37,274 bases of DNA, taken from NCBI GenBank assembly GCA_009377475.1, contig WHTY01000045.1, forward strand, positions 1 to 37,274, read 5' to 3'. Both the position numbers and the translations under genes were made by a program. The notes beneath the pieces were generated by a model. The model saw only the letters and a program-made list of their open reading frames with translations. It searched no databases and had not been told where the DNA came from. Origin of the DNA: Actinophytocola sp. GTDB taxonomy: Bacteria; Actinomycetota; Actinomycetes; Mycobacteriales; Pseudonocardiaceae. Below are positions 1 through 9,325 of the stretch, piece by piece (position 1 is the stretch's first letter; each line of letters opens with the position of its first letter).

Positions 1-286
1 CGACCGCCAGCGTGCCCAGCTCACCCTCGCTGGCCTTGCGCGCGGCCTCGACCGCCTCGTCGCTGAGCGCGAGCAGCGTGGCGACCCGGTCGTAGAAGAC
101 CTCACCTGCGTAGGTCAGTGCGACCGAGCGGGTGGTGCGGTTGAACAGCCGCACCCCGATCTCACGCTCGAGCTTGCGGATCTGTTGCGACAGCGGCGAC
201 TGCGCGACGTTGAGCCGGGCCGCGGCGTTGGTGAAGTTGCGCTCCTCGGCGACAGCAACGAAGTAGCGCACGTGCCGGAGTTCCAT
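1..286 (-). CDS. LysR-family transcriptional regulator, N-terminal part (cut by window edge)
   Basis: Reading leftwards from an ATG at 284-286, the first 95 residues begin MELRHVRYFVAVAEERNFTN and continue through AAARLNVAQSPLSQQIRKLE. This is the classic LysR winged helix-turn-helix (about residues 1-60). The effector-binding domain lies outside the window. The start is well placed behind GAGGAGGCG. The gene is divergent from the flavin reductase/monooxygenase operon that begins at 440. LysR proteins usually control the adjacent divergent operon in response to a pathway metabolite, so it is probably the regulator of that operon (inference). The inducer cannot be deduced. Family assignment is secure from the HTH alone. 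Confidence 0.93.
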   Translation of the reverse strand, partial: MELRHVRYFVAVAEERNFTNAAARLNVAQSPLSQQIRKLEREIGVRLFNRTTRSVALTYAGEVFYDRVATLLALSDEAVEAARKASEGELGTLAV

Positions 287-439
287 GATCTCGCCTCCTC
301 GGCGGCATGCTCACCACCGGATGGCTGCCCCGCCCTGGCTACTCAGACGTCACATGTCTGAATATCGCTCAACTAAGTCTTTCCGTTTCTAGTGTGAACC
401 ATGTCACAGTAAGGCCATCGCCGACAACGAGGAGACGCG
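287..439. promoter_or_regulatory. Divergent promoter region between LysR gene and monooxygenase operon
   Basis: This 153-bp spacer is clearly more AT-rich than its surroundings, especially about 350-415. It contains two CATGTC hexamers (near 354 and 402) and a GACGTC palindrome. LysR regulators normally bind such intergenic spacers, but I could not settle on one convincing T-N11-A operator. GAGGAG just before 440 is the ribosome-binding site of the reductase. No ORF is credible here. Confidence 0.5.
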
Positions 440-1003
440 ATGGATACCCGATCGCTGCGTCGCTGCCTTGGCCGGTTCGCCACCGGGGTCACGGTCGTGA
501 CCTACCGGATGGCCACCGAGGTGCGCGGCGCGACGGTCAACGCCTTCACGTCGGTCTCGTTGGATCCGCCGTTGGTGCTCGTGTCGCTGGCCCGCAGCAC
601 GCGAGCCTGTTCGGCGCTAGAAGGACGGGAGTTCGCGGTCAACGTGCTCCGCGCCGACCAACGGGACGTCGCGCTGCGGTTCGCGGGCCGGCACGACTCG
701 TCGCTCCGCATCGACTGGGACCCGGCAGGCCCCGGCGAGGTACCCACCCTCGCTGACGCCATCGCCGTGATCCGGTGCCTGCCGTGGCGCCGGTACGACG
801 GCGGCGATCACGTCCTGCAGCTCGGCGAGGTCGTCACCGTCGAAACGCGTGACGGCGACCCGCTCATCTTCGGCGACGGGTCGTTCACCACGCCCGGATC
901 GCCCCTGCTCGACGGATCGCTGGCGGCTCGCACCCGCAGACCAGCGATCCCGGCATGGGCCGAGGCGGCACACCGCGTGCACTCCTACGCCGAAGCGAGC
1001 TGA
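440..1003 (+). CDS. Flavin reductase-like, FMN-binding domain protein
   Basis: The 187-residue protein MDTRSLRRCLGRFATGVTVV... has the split-barrel flavin reductase fold. FATGVTVVTY opens it, and the motif TVNAFTSVSLDPPLVLVSL (about residues 35-53) is the usual flavin-contacting segment. Family members (HpaC type) use NAD(P)H to reduce free FMN or FAD for a partner monooxygenase. The next gene, 45 bp downstream, is a luciferase-like flavin monooxygenase, so this is almost certainly the reductase of that two-component system (inference from context). The ATG at 440 follows GAGGAGACGCG at good spacing. Length is normal for the family. The flavin and cofactor preferences are not visible from sequence. 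Confidence 0.88.
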   Translation: MDTRSLRRCLGRFATGVTVVTYRMATEVRGATVNAFTSVSLDPPLVLVSLARSTRACSALEGREFAVNVLRADQRDVALRFAGRHDSSLRIDWDPAGPGEVPTLADAIAVIRCLPWRRYDGGDHVLQLGEVVTVETRDGDPLIFGDGSFTTPGSPLLDGSLAARTRRPAIPAWAEAAHRVHSYAEAS

Positions 1004-1048
1004 CCCTTACCCACCGGCGCGCGCACCCACACCAACCGGAGGAACAAC

Positions 1049-2350
1049 ATGAAGATCACGCTCTTCGAGCAGGCACCGTATCGCTACCTCCCGGACGACT
1101 TCGAGCAGCACTACGAATCGGTCTGCAGCACGCCGTACTCGCTCACCACGCGCGACGGCGTCTACTCCTCCGTCCGCGACTTCCTGGACGAACTCATGCA
1201 CGGCGCCCGCGCCGGCTTCGACGGCGTCGCCGTCACAGAGCACGGCCAATCGAGCTACGACATGATGCCCAACCCCGATCTGGTCGCGAGCGCGCTGGCC
1301 TACATGACCGAGGCCGAAGGCTTGGACGTGGCGATTTACCCGATGGGACGCTCGCTCGGAAAGGCACGTGAGCCGCTGCGGGTCGCCGAGGAGTATGCGT
1401 TTGTCGACGTGATCAGCGGCGGGAGGCTCGTTGCCGGGTTTCCGATCGGACTGCACTACGACGCCGCGATCAACAACGGGATACCACCGGTCGAGATCCG
1501 GCCGCGGTTCGACGAGAACCTCGAACTCATCCTGCGAGCGTGGAGTGAGGAGAAGCCGTTCCCGTTCAACGGACGGTTCAGCCAGTATCCGCAGGTCAAT
1601 CCCTGGCCACGGCCGCTGCAAGGCACGCCGCCGGTGTGGATCACCGGGCTCGGCAACCCGCGCACGATGCAGATGTGCTTCGAACGCAACTTCGGCTTCA
1701 ACTACCTGAGCTGGTTCGGCGCGAAGCTGACCGGTCAGCGGATCTTCGACCGCTTCTGGGAACTCGCCGACGAGTCCGGCGTCGAGCGCAACCCCTACCG
1801 CGTCGGGTTCCTGCAGACCATCGCGGTCGCCGAGACCGACGAGCGGGCGGAGAAGGAGTACGCGCAGCACCTGGAGTACGGCTTCCGCAAGGGGCTCGGC
1901 AGCATCCCGCTGGAAAAGCTCGCGATCCCCGGCGGCATCGACATCCGCGGCGTGCAGGCACTGGCCAAAGATCCCAGCGACTTCGGGCTGTACCTGCAGA
2001 TGCGCGGGGCGTCGTTCCGCGAGCTGGTGGACGCCGGAGTGGTGATCTGCGGCAGCCCGGCCACCGTGCGCGAGCAGGTCGGCGACTTCTGCCGACGCTA
2101 CGGCATCGGCAACCTGCACGCGATGCTCAACTTCGGCTCGCTGCCCCGCGAGCTGACGATGCGCAACATCCAGCTATTCGCCGAGGAGGTCGCGCCGTCA
2201 TTGCGCGAGCTGTGGCGCGATAGCGGCTACACCCACCACTGGTGGCCGGAACGGCTCGGCGGCAAGCCAACGGCACCCACCGAAGGCGGCGGCGCCACCG
2301 AAGGCGCGGTCGACACCCACACTGCGGCACGAACGGCGGTGCATGCCTGA
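1049..2350 (+). CDS. Luciferase-like (LLM class) flavin-dependent monooxygenase
   Basis: This 433-residue protein has the bacterial-luciferase TIM-barrel pattern. Near residues 50-66 it has RAGFDGVAVTEHGQSSYDMM. It continues with DVISGGRLVAGFPIG (about 117-131) and RFDENLELILRAWSEE (about 152-167), and ends the fold with the usual CGSPATVREQV region (about 333-343). Such enzymes use reduced FMN and O2 for Baeyer-Villiger-type or other oxygenations. The preceding gene supplies reduced flavin and the following alpha/beta hydrolase could open an ester or lactone product (inference). The last ~30 residues are low-complexity Gly/Thr/Ala and probably disordered. The start follows GGAGGAACAAC. Its TGA overlaps the ATG of the next gene. 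Substrate unknown. Confidence 0.88.
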   Translation: MKITLFEQAPYRYLPDDFEQHYESVCSTPYSLTTRDGVYSSVRDFLDELMHGARAGFDGVAVTEHGQSSYDMMPNPDLVASALAYMTEAEGLDVAIYPMGRSLGKAREPLRVAEEYAFVDVISGGRLVAGFPIGLHYDAAINNGIPPVEIRPRFDENLELILRAWSEEKPFPFNGRFSQYPQVNPWPRPLQGTPPVWITGLGNPRTMQMCFERNFGFNYLSWFGAKLTGQRIFDRFWELADESGVERNPYRVGFLQTIAVAETDERAEKEYAQHLEYGFRKGLGSIPLEKLAIPGGIDIRGVQALAKDPSDFGLYLQMRGASFRELVDAGVVICGSPATVREQVGDFCRRYGIGNLHAMLNFGSLPRELTMRNIQLFAEEVAPSLRELWRDSGYTHHWWPERLGGKPTAPTEGGGATEGAVDTHTAARTAVHA

Positions 2351-3186
2351 TGACCACGACGGAATCCACCCAGCCAGCGATCAGCGAGGAGTTTCTCGCG
2401 GTCTGGAATGGACGGTTGACCATCCGGGTGAAGGTGGCAGGGGCAGGCCCGCCGTTGCTGTACCTGCACCCGGCGGCGGGTCTGGCATGGGATCCGTTCT
2501 TGACCCAGATGGCCGAGCACTACACCGTCTACGCCCCGGAGTTTCCCGGCACCAGCGTTGGCGATCCGTACGCGATCCACGCGGTGGACTCGCTGCCGGA
2601 CGTCGTGCTGATCTACGAGGAGGTCGTGCGCACGCTGGGGCTGTCAGCGCCGGTCATGGTGGGCCAGTCCTTCGGCGGCATGATCGCCGCTGAGCTTGCC
2701 GCGACCTTCCCGACACTGCCGTCGGCGCTGGTGCTGCTGGATCCCATCGGCCTGTGGCGGGAAGACTTGCCGGTGGCGAACTGGCTGACCACGCCTCCGG
2801 ATCAGCTGCCAGCGCTGCTGTTCCACGACCCGTCGGGCGAGGGCGCGCAGGCGATGCTGGCCATGCCCGACGACCCTAACGAGGCCGCGGCCGCGACGGC
2901 GGGAATGGTGTGGTCCATGGGCTCCACCGGCAAGTTCACCTGGCCCATTCCCGACAGGGGACTCCGGCGCAGGCTGCACCGCATCGCCGTGCCGGTGCTG
3001 GTGGTGTGGGGCCGCGAGGACTCGCTGATCCCGGTCGGCTACATCGACGAGTGGCAGGCACAACTGGCCGACAGCAGGGCCGTGGTCATCGATGACTGCG
3101 GGCACATCCCGCAGGTGGAGAAGACCAGCGAGACTGTAGCCGCCGTGACGGAGTTCCTCGGTCAGCCGCGCAAGGTGGCGCCGTGA
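2350..3186 (+). CDS. Alpha/beta hydrolase
   Basis: The 278-residue product carries the complete hydrolase triad: Ser107 in GQSFGG, Asp224 in VVWGREDSLIP and His252 in CGHIPQVE. An oxyanion-hole segment lies near LYLHPAA. I chose the ATG at 2350 because it overlaps the upstream stop (TGATG), implying translational coupling; a longer in-frame version starting near 2242 would run through the monooxygenase coding region. Family members hydrolyse esters, lactones or C-C bonds of ring-fission products. Following a flavin monooxygenase, it probably opens the oxygenated product (inference). The final codons (GCG CCG TGA) are supplied by a 21-bp repeat unit. Confidence 0.88.
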   Translation: MTTTESTQPAISEEFLAVWNGRLTIRVKVAGAGPPLLYLHPAAGLAWDPFLTQMAEHYTVYAPEFPGTSVGDPYAIHAVDSLPDVVLIYEEVVRTLGLSAPVMVGQSFGGMIAAELAATFPTLPSALVLLDPIGLWREDLPVANWLTTPPDQLPALLFHDPSGEGAQAMLAMPDDPNEAAAATAGMVWSMGSTGKFTWPIPDRGLRRRLHRIAVPVLVVWGREDSLIPVGYIDEWQAQLADSRAVVIDDCGHIPQVEKTSETVAAVTEFLGQPRKVAP

Positions 3187-3218
3187 ACGGGGAACACGGG
3201 GCCATGAACGGGGGACAC
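3177..3218 (+). repeat. Family A 21-bp repeat, two units
   Basis: Two consecutive 21-bp units (3177-3197 and 3198-3218) end in GAACGGGGAACAC and GAACGGGGGACAC. The phase is exactly 21 bp (GAAC at 3185 and 3206). The first unit overlaps the last codons and stop of the alpha/beta hydrolase. The second occupies most of the 42-bp gap before the convergent pheT stop. Other copies are at 13547-13609, 14858-14899 and 35133-35195. Confidence 0.85.
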
Positions 3219-3228
3219 GACCCCGCTG

Positions 3229-5733
3229 TCAGCCCCGCAGGGTCGCGCCGTGGCGGTCGTGGGCGGCGGCGAGCGCCGCGTCCCGCACCTCCGTGGCCTC
3301 CTCGTTCGTCAGCGTCCGGTCGGCATCGCGCACCCGCAGCTTGAACGCAAGCGACCGCTTGCCCTCACCGACCTGCTCGCCGGTGTAGACGTCGAACAGC
3401 GCGACGTCCTCAAGCAGCTCCCCGCCGCCGCGCCGCAGCGACTCGGCCAGGTCGGCTGCGGGCACCGACTCGTCCACCACCAGCGCGATGTCCAGCAGCA
3501 CCGGCGGGTACGGCGACACCGACGGCTGCGGGCGCAACTCGGCCACCGGCACCGCGTCCAGGTCCAGCTCCATCGCGACGGTGCGCTTCGGCAGGCCCAG
3601 CGCCTCGATCACCTTCGGGTGCAGCTCCCCGGCGAACCCGACGATCTGCTCCCCCACGTCGAGCCGCGCGCAGCGGCCCGGGTGCCAGGGCAGCTCGGCC
3701 GCGGCGGAGACGGTCAGCTCCACGCCGGACGCGGCGGCCACCGTGCGGGCGGCCTCGACCGCGTCCGCCCAGGTCGCCTGCTCACCGGCGCCCCACCAGC
3801 CCGCGCGGCGACGCAGGCCGGTCAGCACCGCCGCGACGTGCAGCGGCTGCGCGGGCACGGCCGCCTCCAGCGTGGCGACCTCCTCGTCCGAGGGCCGCTG
3901 CGCGACACTGGGGTCGGGCACGGCGGGCGCATCCGGGTTCGGCTGCACGACCTGTCCGATGTTGTACAGCGCCAGGTCCTTGAAGCCGCGCGAGACGTTG
4001 CGCTGCAGCGTCTCCAGCAGGCCGGGCAGCAACATCGTGGCCAGCTCGTTCTTCTCCGCCTCAAGCGGGTTGAGCACGACCGACGTCCTGCGGCGCGGGT
4101 CGTCGTCGGCGAGGCCGAAGGCGTCCCACACCGAGCCGGAGACGAACGGGAACGGCAGCACCTCGACGTAGCCCGCCTCGGCCAGCGCGCGGGACACCGA
4201 CCTGCGCCTGCGCTGCGCCAGGCTCAGCCCCGAGCCGGCGGGCGCGACCGGCAACGTCGACGGGATGCTGTCGTAGCCCTCCAACCGCAGCACCTCTTCG
4301 ACCAGGTCGGCGGGCTGCACGAGGTCGGCGCGCCAGCTCGGCGGCTCGGCCACGACCAGCGCGGTGCCGTTGTCGGCGGTGTCGATGCCGACCTTGCAGC
4401 CGATCTGGGTCAGCCTGCGCACGGTGACGCCGCGCTCGTAGCGCACGCCAGCGGTCTCGTCCGGCAGCGAGATCGGCATCGCGATCGCGGGCAGCGGCGT
4501 CACGACGCCCTCGTCGGTCCGGCCCGACTCGACGGTGCCGGAGCCGTAGTCGCGCAGCAGCCGCGCCGCCAGGTCGACCGCCACCGCGCACACGGCCGGG
4601 TCGGCGTAGCGCTCGAACCGCTTCGCCGCCTCGGAGAACAGCTTGTGCCTGCGCGCGGTGCGGCTGATCGACGCCGGATCCCAGTGCGCGGCTTCCAGCA
4701 GCACGTCGGTGCTCTCCGGGGTGATCTCCGTGCTGGCGCCGCCCATGGTGCCCGCGAGCGAGATGACGCCGGAGTCGTCGCAGATCACGATGTCGTCGGG
4801 GTCGAGTTCGCGCACCACGTCGTCCAGCGTGGTGAGCTTCTCGCCCTTCTCGGCGCGGCGCACGACCAACTCGCCCTTGACGCTGCCGGTGTCGAAGGCG
4901 TGCAGCGGCTGACCCAGCTCCAGCATCACGTAGTTGGTGACGTCGACCGCGAGCGAGATCGACCGGATCCCGGCGAGCATCAGCCTGCGCCGCAGCCACC
5001 ACGGCGTCGGCGCGGACGTGTCCAGCCCGGTGACCCTGCGCAGCACGAACCGGTCACAGCCAGCCGGGTCGGTGACGTTGACCGGCCAGACGTCGCCCTG
5101 CGTGTCCTCCACCTCGCGCGTGCCGGGGTCGGCGAACGGCAGGTCCAGCGCGCAGGACAACTCGCGCGCCAGGCCCCGGATGGACAGCGCGTAGCCACGG
5201 TCCGGCGTCGGCGCGAGGTCCAGCACGGTGTCGTCGAGGCCTAGCCCCTCGCGGGCGTCCTCGCCGGGACTGGCGCTGTCGCGCGGCAGCACCAGGATGC
5301 CGGTGTGGTCCTCGCCGAGGCCCAGTTCGCGGGCGGAGCAGATCATGCCCTCGCTGACGTGGCCGTACGTCTTGCGCGCCGAGATCGCGAAGTCACCCGG
5401 CAGCACCGCGCCCGGGAGCGCCACCACGACGAGGTCGCCTTCTTCGAAGTTCGTCGCGCCGCAGACGATGCCCCTGGTGGGCTGCTTGCCGTCGGTGCTC
5501 TCCGGCTCGATGTCGCCGACCTCGACGCGGCAGTAGCGGATCGGCTTCGTGAACTCGGTCAGTTCCTCGATCTCGGCGACCTTGCCGACCATCAGCGGGC
5601 CGGTGACCGGGCCCAGCTCATCGACGTCCTCGATCTCGACGCCAACGCGAACCAGCGCGTCCACCAGCTCGGCAGGGCCGATGTCGGGACCGACCGCAAG
5701 GTGCTCGGTCAGCCAGCTGACAGGAACCCTCAT
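3229..5733 (-). CDS. pheT: Phenylalanyl-tRNA synthetase beta subunit
   Basis: The 834-residue beta subunit of the alpha2-beta2 PheRS begins MRVPVSWLTEHLAVGPDIGP. An EMAP/OB-type tRNA-binding domain follows (about 40-155, including FAISARKTYGHVSEGMICSA), then the B3/B4 editing region and B5 domain. The C-terminal FDX-ACB anticodon-binding domain starts around SPYPPVLLDIALVVDESVPA and ends GATLRG. Length is normal. The ATG at 5731-5733 follows GGAACGGAGGCGTC; a longer in-frame extension upstream would overlap pheS and lacks homology. It lies 67 bp after pheS and must be co-transcribed with it. It is convergent with the alpha/beta hydrolase across a 42-bp gap filled by repeat DNA. Confidence 0.98.
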   Translation of the reverse strand: MRVPVSWLTEHLAVGPDIGPAELVDALVRVGVEIEDVDELGPVTGPLMVGKVAEIEELTEFTKPIRYCRVEVGDIEPESTDGKQPTRGIVCGATNFEEGDLVVVALPGAVLPGDFAISARKTYGHVSEGMICSARELGLGEDHTGILVLPRDSASPGEDAREGLGLDDTVLDLAPTPDRGYALSIRGLARELSCALDLPFADPGTREVEDTQGDVWPVNVTDPAGCDRFVLRRVTGLDTSAPTPWWLRRRLMLAGIRSISLAVDVTNYVMLELGQPLHAFDTGSVKGELVVRRAEKGEKLTTLDDVVRELDPDDIVICDDSGVISLAGTMGGASTEITPESTDVLLEAAHWDPASISRTARRHKLFSEAAKRFERYADPAVCAVAVDLAARLLRDYGSGTVESGRTDEGVVTPLPAIAMPISLPDETAGVRYERGVTVRRLTQIGCKVGIDTADNGTALVVAEPPSWRADLVQPADLVEEVLRLEGYDSIPSTLPVAPAGSGLSLAQRRRRSVSRALAEAGYVEVLPFPFVSGSVWDAFGLADDDPRRRTSVVLNPLEAEKNELATMLLPGLLETLQRNVSRGFKDLALYNIGQVVQPNPDAPAVPDPSVAQRPSDEEVATLEAAVPAQPLHVAAVLTGLRRRAGWWGAGEQATWADAVEAARTVAAASGVELTVSAAAELPWHPGRCARLDVGEQIVGFAGELHPKVIEALGLPKRTVAMELDLDAVPVAELRPQPSVSPYPPVLLDIALVVDESVPAADLAESLRRGGGELLEDVALFDVYTGEQVGEGKRSLAFKLRVRDADRTLTNEEATEVRDAALAAAHDRHGATLRG

Positions 5734-5800
5734 GACGCCTCCGTTCCTCGCGGGGCACCCGCACCCGGTCGGCTTACCTGAGCGGAAGGGCGAGTGTCGC

Positions 5801-6913
<1,113 letters not shown>

Positions 6914-6917
6914 TCAC

Positions 6918-7742
6918 TCAGTGCGACCGGCCCCACTCCGCTCGGTGTGCCCGTGCGCTGGCGTAGAGGCAGACGGCCGCCGCCGTGGCCAGGTTGAGGC
7001 TTTCCGCGTCCCCGTAGATTGGCACGCGGATGGCGCCATCGGCAGCCGAAATATGCTCAGCGGACAGCCCGTGTGCCTCGTTGCCGAACACCCAGGCGGT
7101 CGGTCCCGCCAACGTCGTCGCCGTGTCGAGGTCGTCGGACGCCGAGCCGTCGGCGGCGACGACCCGCAGGCCGTGCGCGCGACAGGCGTCGTACACCGCC
7201 TCGACGTCGTGCTCCCGCGCCACCGGCAGGTGGAACACGCTGCCGGTCGACGCTCGCACGCACTTGCCGTTGTGGACGTCGACGGCGTCCCCCGCGAAGA
7301 CCACGGCGTCCGCACCGGCCGCGTCCGCGACCCGGACCACCGTGCCCGCGTTGCCGGGGTCGGCGATCCCGGCCAGCACGACGACCAGCCGCGGCGTGCC
7401 CCGCAGCGCGTCGTCCAGCGAGACGTCGAGCGGTTCGCACACCGCGACGATGCCCTGCGGCGTCACCGTCTCGGACAGCAGCTCGGCGGCGCGGGTGTCA
7501 ATCTCGGACACCGTCACGGCCGCCTCGGTCGCGTGCTCAAGCAGCTCCGGGTGCCGCTGTGCCGCCGCATCGGTGACGAACAGTTCGTGCACCCGGTCAG
7601 GCGTCCGCAGCGCCTCGCGCACCGCCTGCGCGCCCTCGGCGAGAAACCGGCCCGCCTGCCGCCTGCCGCTCCGCGACGTCAGCTTGCGCGCAGCGACGAC
7701 CCGGGGCGTTCGATGGGTGAACACCCCGGGTCGTCGAGTCAC
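6918..7742 (-). CDS. TrmH/SpoU-family RNA 2'-O-methyltransferase
   Basis: This 274-residue protein has a substrate-binding N-terminal domain (VAARKLTSRSGRRQAGRFLA, about 15-34) and a SPOUT trefoil-knot methyltransferase domain. The three SPOUT motifs are visible: NAGTVVRVADAAGADAVVFA, VFGNEAHGLS and AESLNLATAAAVCLY. It resembles the gene called tsnR in M. tuberculosis at the same operon position, between rplT and pheS. Members 2'-O-methylate rRNA or tRNA using SAM; the exact nucleotide cannot be named. GTG at 7740-7742 is the chosen start, 11 bp after the rplT stop. Thiostrepton resistance should not be assumed from the tsnR name. Confidence 0.9.
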   Translation of the reverse strand: MTRRPGVFTHRTPRVVAARKLTSRSGRRQAGRFLAEGAQAVREALRTPDRVHELFVTDAAAQRHPELLEHATEAAVTVSEIDTRAAELLSETVTPQGIVAVCEPLDVSLDDALRGTPRLVVVLAGIADPGNAGTVVRVADAAGADAVVFAGDAVDVHNGKCVRASTGSVFHLPVAREHDVEAVYDACRAHGLRVVAADGSASDDLDTATTLAGPTAWVFGNEAHGLSAEHISAADGAIRVPIYGDAESLNLATAAAVCLYASARAHRAEWGRSH

Positions 7743-7753
7743 GGATGTGTCGC

Positions 7754-8134
7754 TCAGGCCGACTTCTTGGCGTCCTGCGCGGGCACGTGCTGCTTGGCGA
7801 CCTCGGCCAGCGCGGTGAACGCGGCCTCGTCTGTCACGGCAAGCTCGGCGAGGATCTTGCGGTCCACCTCGACACCGGCGGCCTTGAGGCCCTGGATGAA
7901 CCGGTTGTAGGTGATGCCGTTGGCCCTGGCGGCCGCGTTGATGCGGGTGATCCAGAGCTGACGGAAGTCACCCTTGCGGGCCCTGCGGTCCCGGTAGGAG
8001 TAGGTGAGCGAGTGGAGGTTCTGCTCCTTGGCCTTGCGGTACAGCCGCGAACGCTGGCCTCGGTAGCCCTTGGCCAGTTCGAGAGTTGCGCGACGCTTCT
8101 TCTGGGCGTTGACCGCCCGCTTGACGCGTGCCAC
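7754..8134 (-). CDS. rplT: 50S ribosomal protein L20
   Basis: The 126-residue protein starts at GTG (8132-8134) and reads [20 protein letters not shown]. It includes [20 protein letters not shown] and the globular [20 protein letters not shown] segment, all diagnostic of L20. L20 is an early assembly protein on 23S rRNA and in several bacteria represses its own operon through leader RNA. Here it lies 78 bp downstream of rpmI in the standard infC-rpmI-rplT order. The C-terminal tail ([15 protein letters not shown]) is slightly longer than in E. coli, as usual in actinobacteria. An AGGATGGACCC sequence precedes the start. Confidence 0.98.
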   Translation of the reverse strand: MARVKRAVNAQKKRRATLELAKGYRGQRSRLYRKAKEQNLHSLTYSYRDRRARKGDFRQLWITRINAAARANGITYNRFIQGLKAAGVEVDRKILAELAVTDEAAFTALAEVAKQHVPAQDAKKSA

Positions 8135-8212
8135 GGGTCCATCCTGTCGATTCAGGGGGCGCTAGGGGCACCCCGGGTGTACATCTCTGTCAGCGGTTGT
8201 CAGGCGTCGGGC

Positions 8213-8410
8213 TCAGCGCTGGCCGAGCAGCCGCTTGATCTTCTTGACGTCGCCGGCGGCGACCTCGGTCGTGCCCTCCAGCCTGCGGGTGACGCGGCTC
8301 GACTTCTTCTCCATCAGGTGCCTGCGGCCTGCCTTCTGCCTGCGGAGCTTGCCGGTGCCGGTCTTCTTGATCCGCTTCGCTGTGCCGCTGTGCGTCTTCT
8401 GCTTGGGCAT
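8213..8410 (-). CDS. rpmI: 50S ribosomal protein L35
   Basis: The 65-residue, very basic protein [20 protein letters not shown]...[13 protein letters not shown]...IKRLLGQR is a full-length L35. The ATG at 8408-8410 follows a strong AAGGAGGGG site. A longer in-frame version starting further upstream is discarded because L35 homologues begin at this methionine. It is the middle gene of the infC-rpmI-rplT cluster, 121 bp downstream of infC. Confidence 0.98.
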   Translation of the reverse strand: MPKQKTHSGTAKRIKKTGTGKLRRQKAGRRHLMEKKSSRVTRRLEGTTEVAAGDVKKIKRLLGQR

Positions 8411-8531
8411 TGCTGCCCCTCCTTCGATGTCCGTCTGCAACGGGCGGGCGGCTCGCGCAGGAGGCCGAGATCGACCGTCCGGTGGCCCCGCAGGGCGCAC
8501 CGGTGCGCGAACGGTGTCGACGAGAGGCGGC

Positions 8532-9071
8532 TTACTTGCCTGCCTTCGCCTTGGTTTTGCCGGTTTTGTGTGGCGCGAGCACCATGATCATGTTCCGGCC
8601 GTCCTGCTTCGGGGCGGACTCAACCGTCCCGAGGTCGGCGACATCATCAGCCAACCGCTGCAGCAGCCGGAACCCCAGCTCGGGCCGCGACTGCTCGCGG
8701 CCGCGGAACATGATGGTGACCTTGACCTTGTTCCCCGCGCTGAGGAAGCGGGCAACGTGGCCCTTCTTCGTCTCGTAGTCGTGCGGGTCGATCTTCGGCC
8801 GGAGCTTCTGCTCCTTGATCACCGTCTGCTGCTGGTTGCGGCGAGACTCACGGGCCTTCTGCGCACTCTCGTACTTGAACTTGCCGAAGTCCATGAGCTT
8901 GGCCACTGGTGGGCGCGCCTGCGGGGCGACCTCAACGAGGTCAAGGTCCGCTTCCTGCGCCAGCCGCAGGGCGTCTTCGATACGGACGATCCCGACCTGT
9001 TCACCGTTCGGCCCGACGAGCCGAACCTCGGGAACGCGGATGCGCTCGTTGATGCGCGTGTCGGAGCTGAT
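8532..9071 (-). CDS. infC: Translation initiation factor IF-3, apparent ATC start
   Basis: The full IF-3 is 179 residues. Translating upstream of the first GTG/ATG gives [19 protein letters not shown] and [20 protein letters not shown], the canonical IF-3 N-domain, continuing into [20 protein letters not shown] and the C-domain. The only sensible start is ATC at 9069-9071, directly after AAGGAGGCCCC. Back to the in-frame TAG upstream there is no ATG, GTG or TTG. IF-3 rejects non-canonical start codons, and infC genes using AUU/AUC/AUA are autoregulated through this discrimination (established in E. coli). A caller restricted to ATG/GTG/TTG would truncate the gene to about 124 residues at a GTG near 8906. 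First gene of the operon. Confidence 0.95.
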   Translation of the reverse strand: MSSDTRINERIRVPEVRLVGPNGEQVGIVRIEDALRLAQEADLDLVEVAPQARPPVAKLMDFGKFKYESAQKARESRRNQQQTVIKEQKLRPKIDPHDYETKKGHVARFLSAGNKVKVTIMFRGREQSRPELGFRLLQRLADDVADLGTVESAPKQDGRNMIMVLAPHKTGKTKAKAGK

Positions 9072-9128
9072 GGGGCCTCCTTGGTCTATGTGCTCTTCGT
9101 CTGCGTGACCCGGTGCCCCAAATACATC

Positions 9129-9161
9129 GAGCCCCTAGCCGTCCGATGACGACTGGGGCCC
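9129..9161 (-). promoter_or_regulatory. Strong hairpin in the infC operon leader (possible attenuator)
   Basis: In the leader transcript, GGGCCCC-AGTCGTC (9161-9148) pairs with GACGGCT-A-GGGGCTC (9143-9129) around an ATCG tetraloop. This gives 14 base pairs with two G-U pairs and one bulged A. It ends about 57 nt before the infC ATC and is followed by GATGTATTTGGGG, a short U-rich stretch. L20 or translation-dependent attenuation of infC operons is known elsewhere. Whether this hairpin terminates, pauses or binds L20 is inference. Most of the remaining leader (9162-9325) contains smaller dyads such as CCTTC-GGC-GAAGG. Confidence 0.5.
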
Positions 9162-9325
9162 GCTTCCGATCGGTGCCCGTGTGCTACGGACACCTTCGCC
9201 GAAGGCATACGCCACCGGCGAGACCGGACCCGGCCACCGGGTGATGGTGACTCAGGTGGGAGCGGGGCTCCACTTGCTCACCCCCGAACCTTCGGAGGTT
9301 GGTCGCACGTGGAAGGGTAGCAGAC

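Noticed and set aside
1..3186. Biosynthetic gene cluster
   Set aside because: The LysR/monooxygenase/hydrolase module lacks any core assembly enzyme such as PKS, NRPS or terpene cyclase.
3250..5244. A 664-codon open frame antisense to pheT
   Set aside because: It is a shadow of high-GC codon use in pheT, with Arg/His-rich composition and no recognisable domain.
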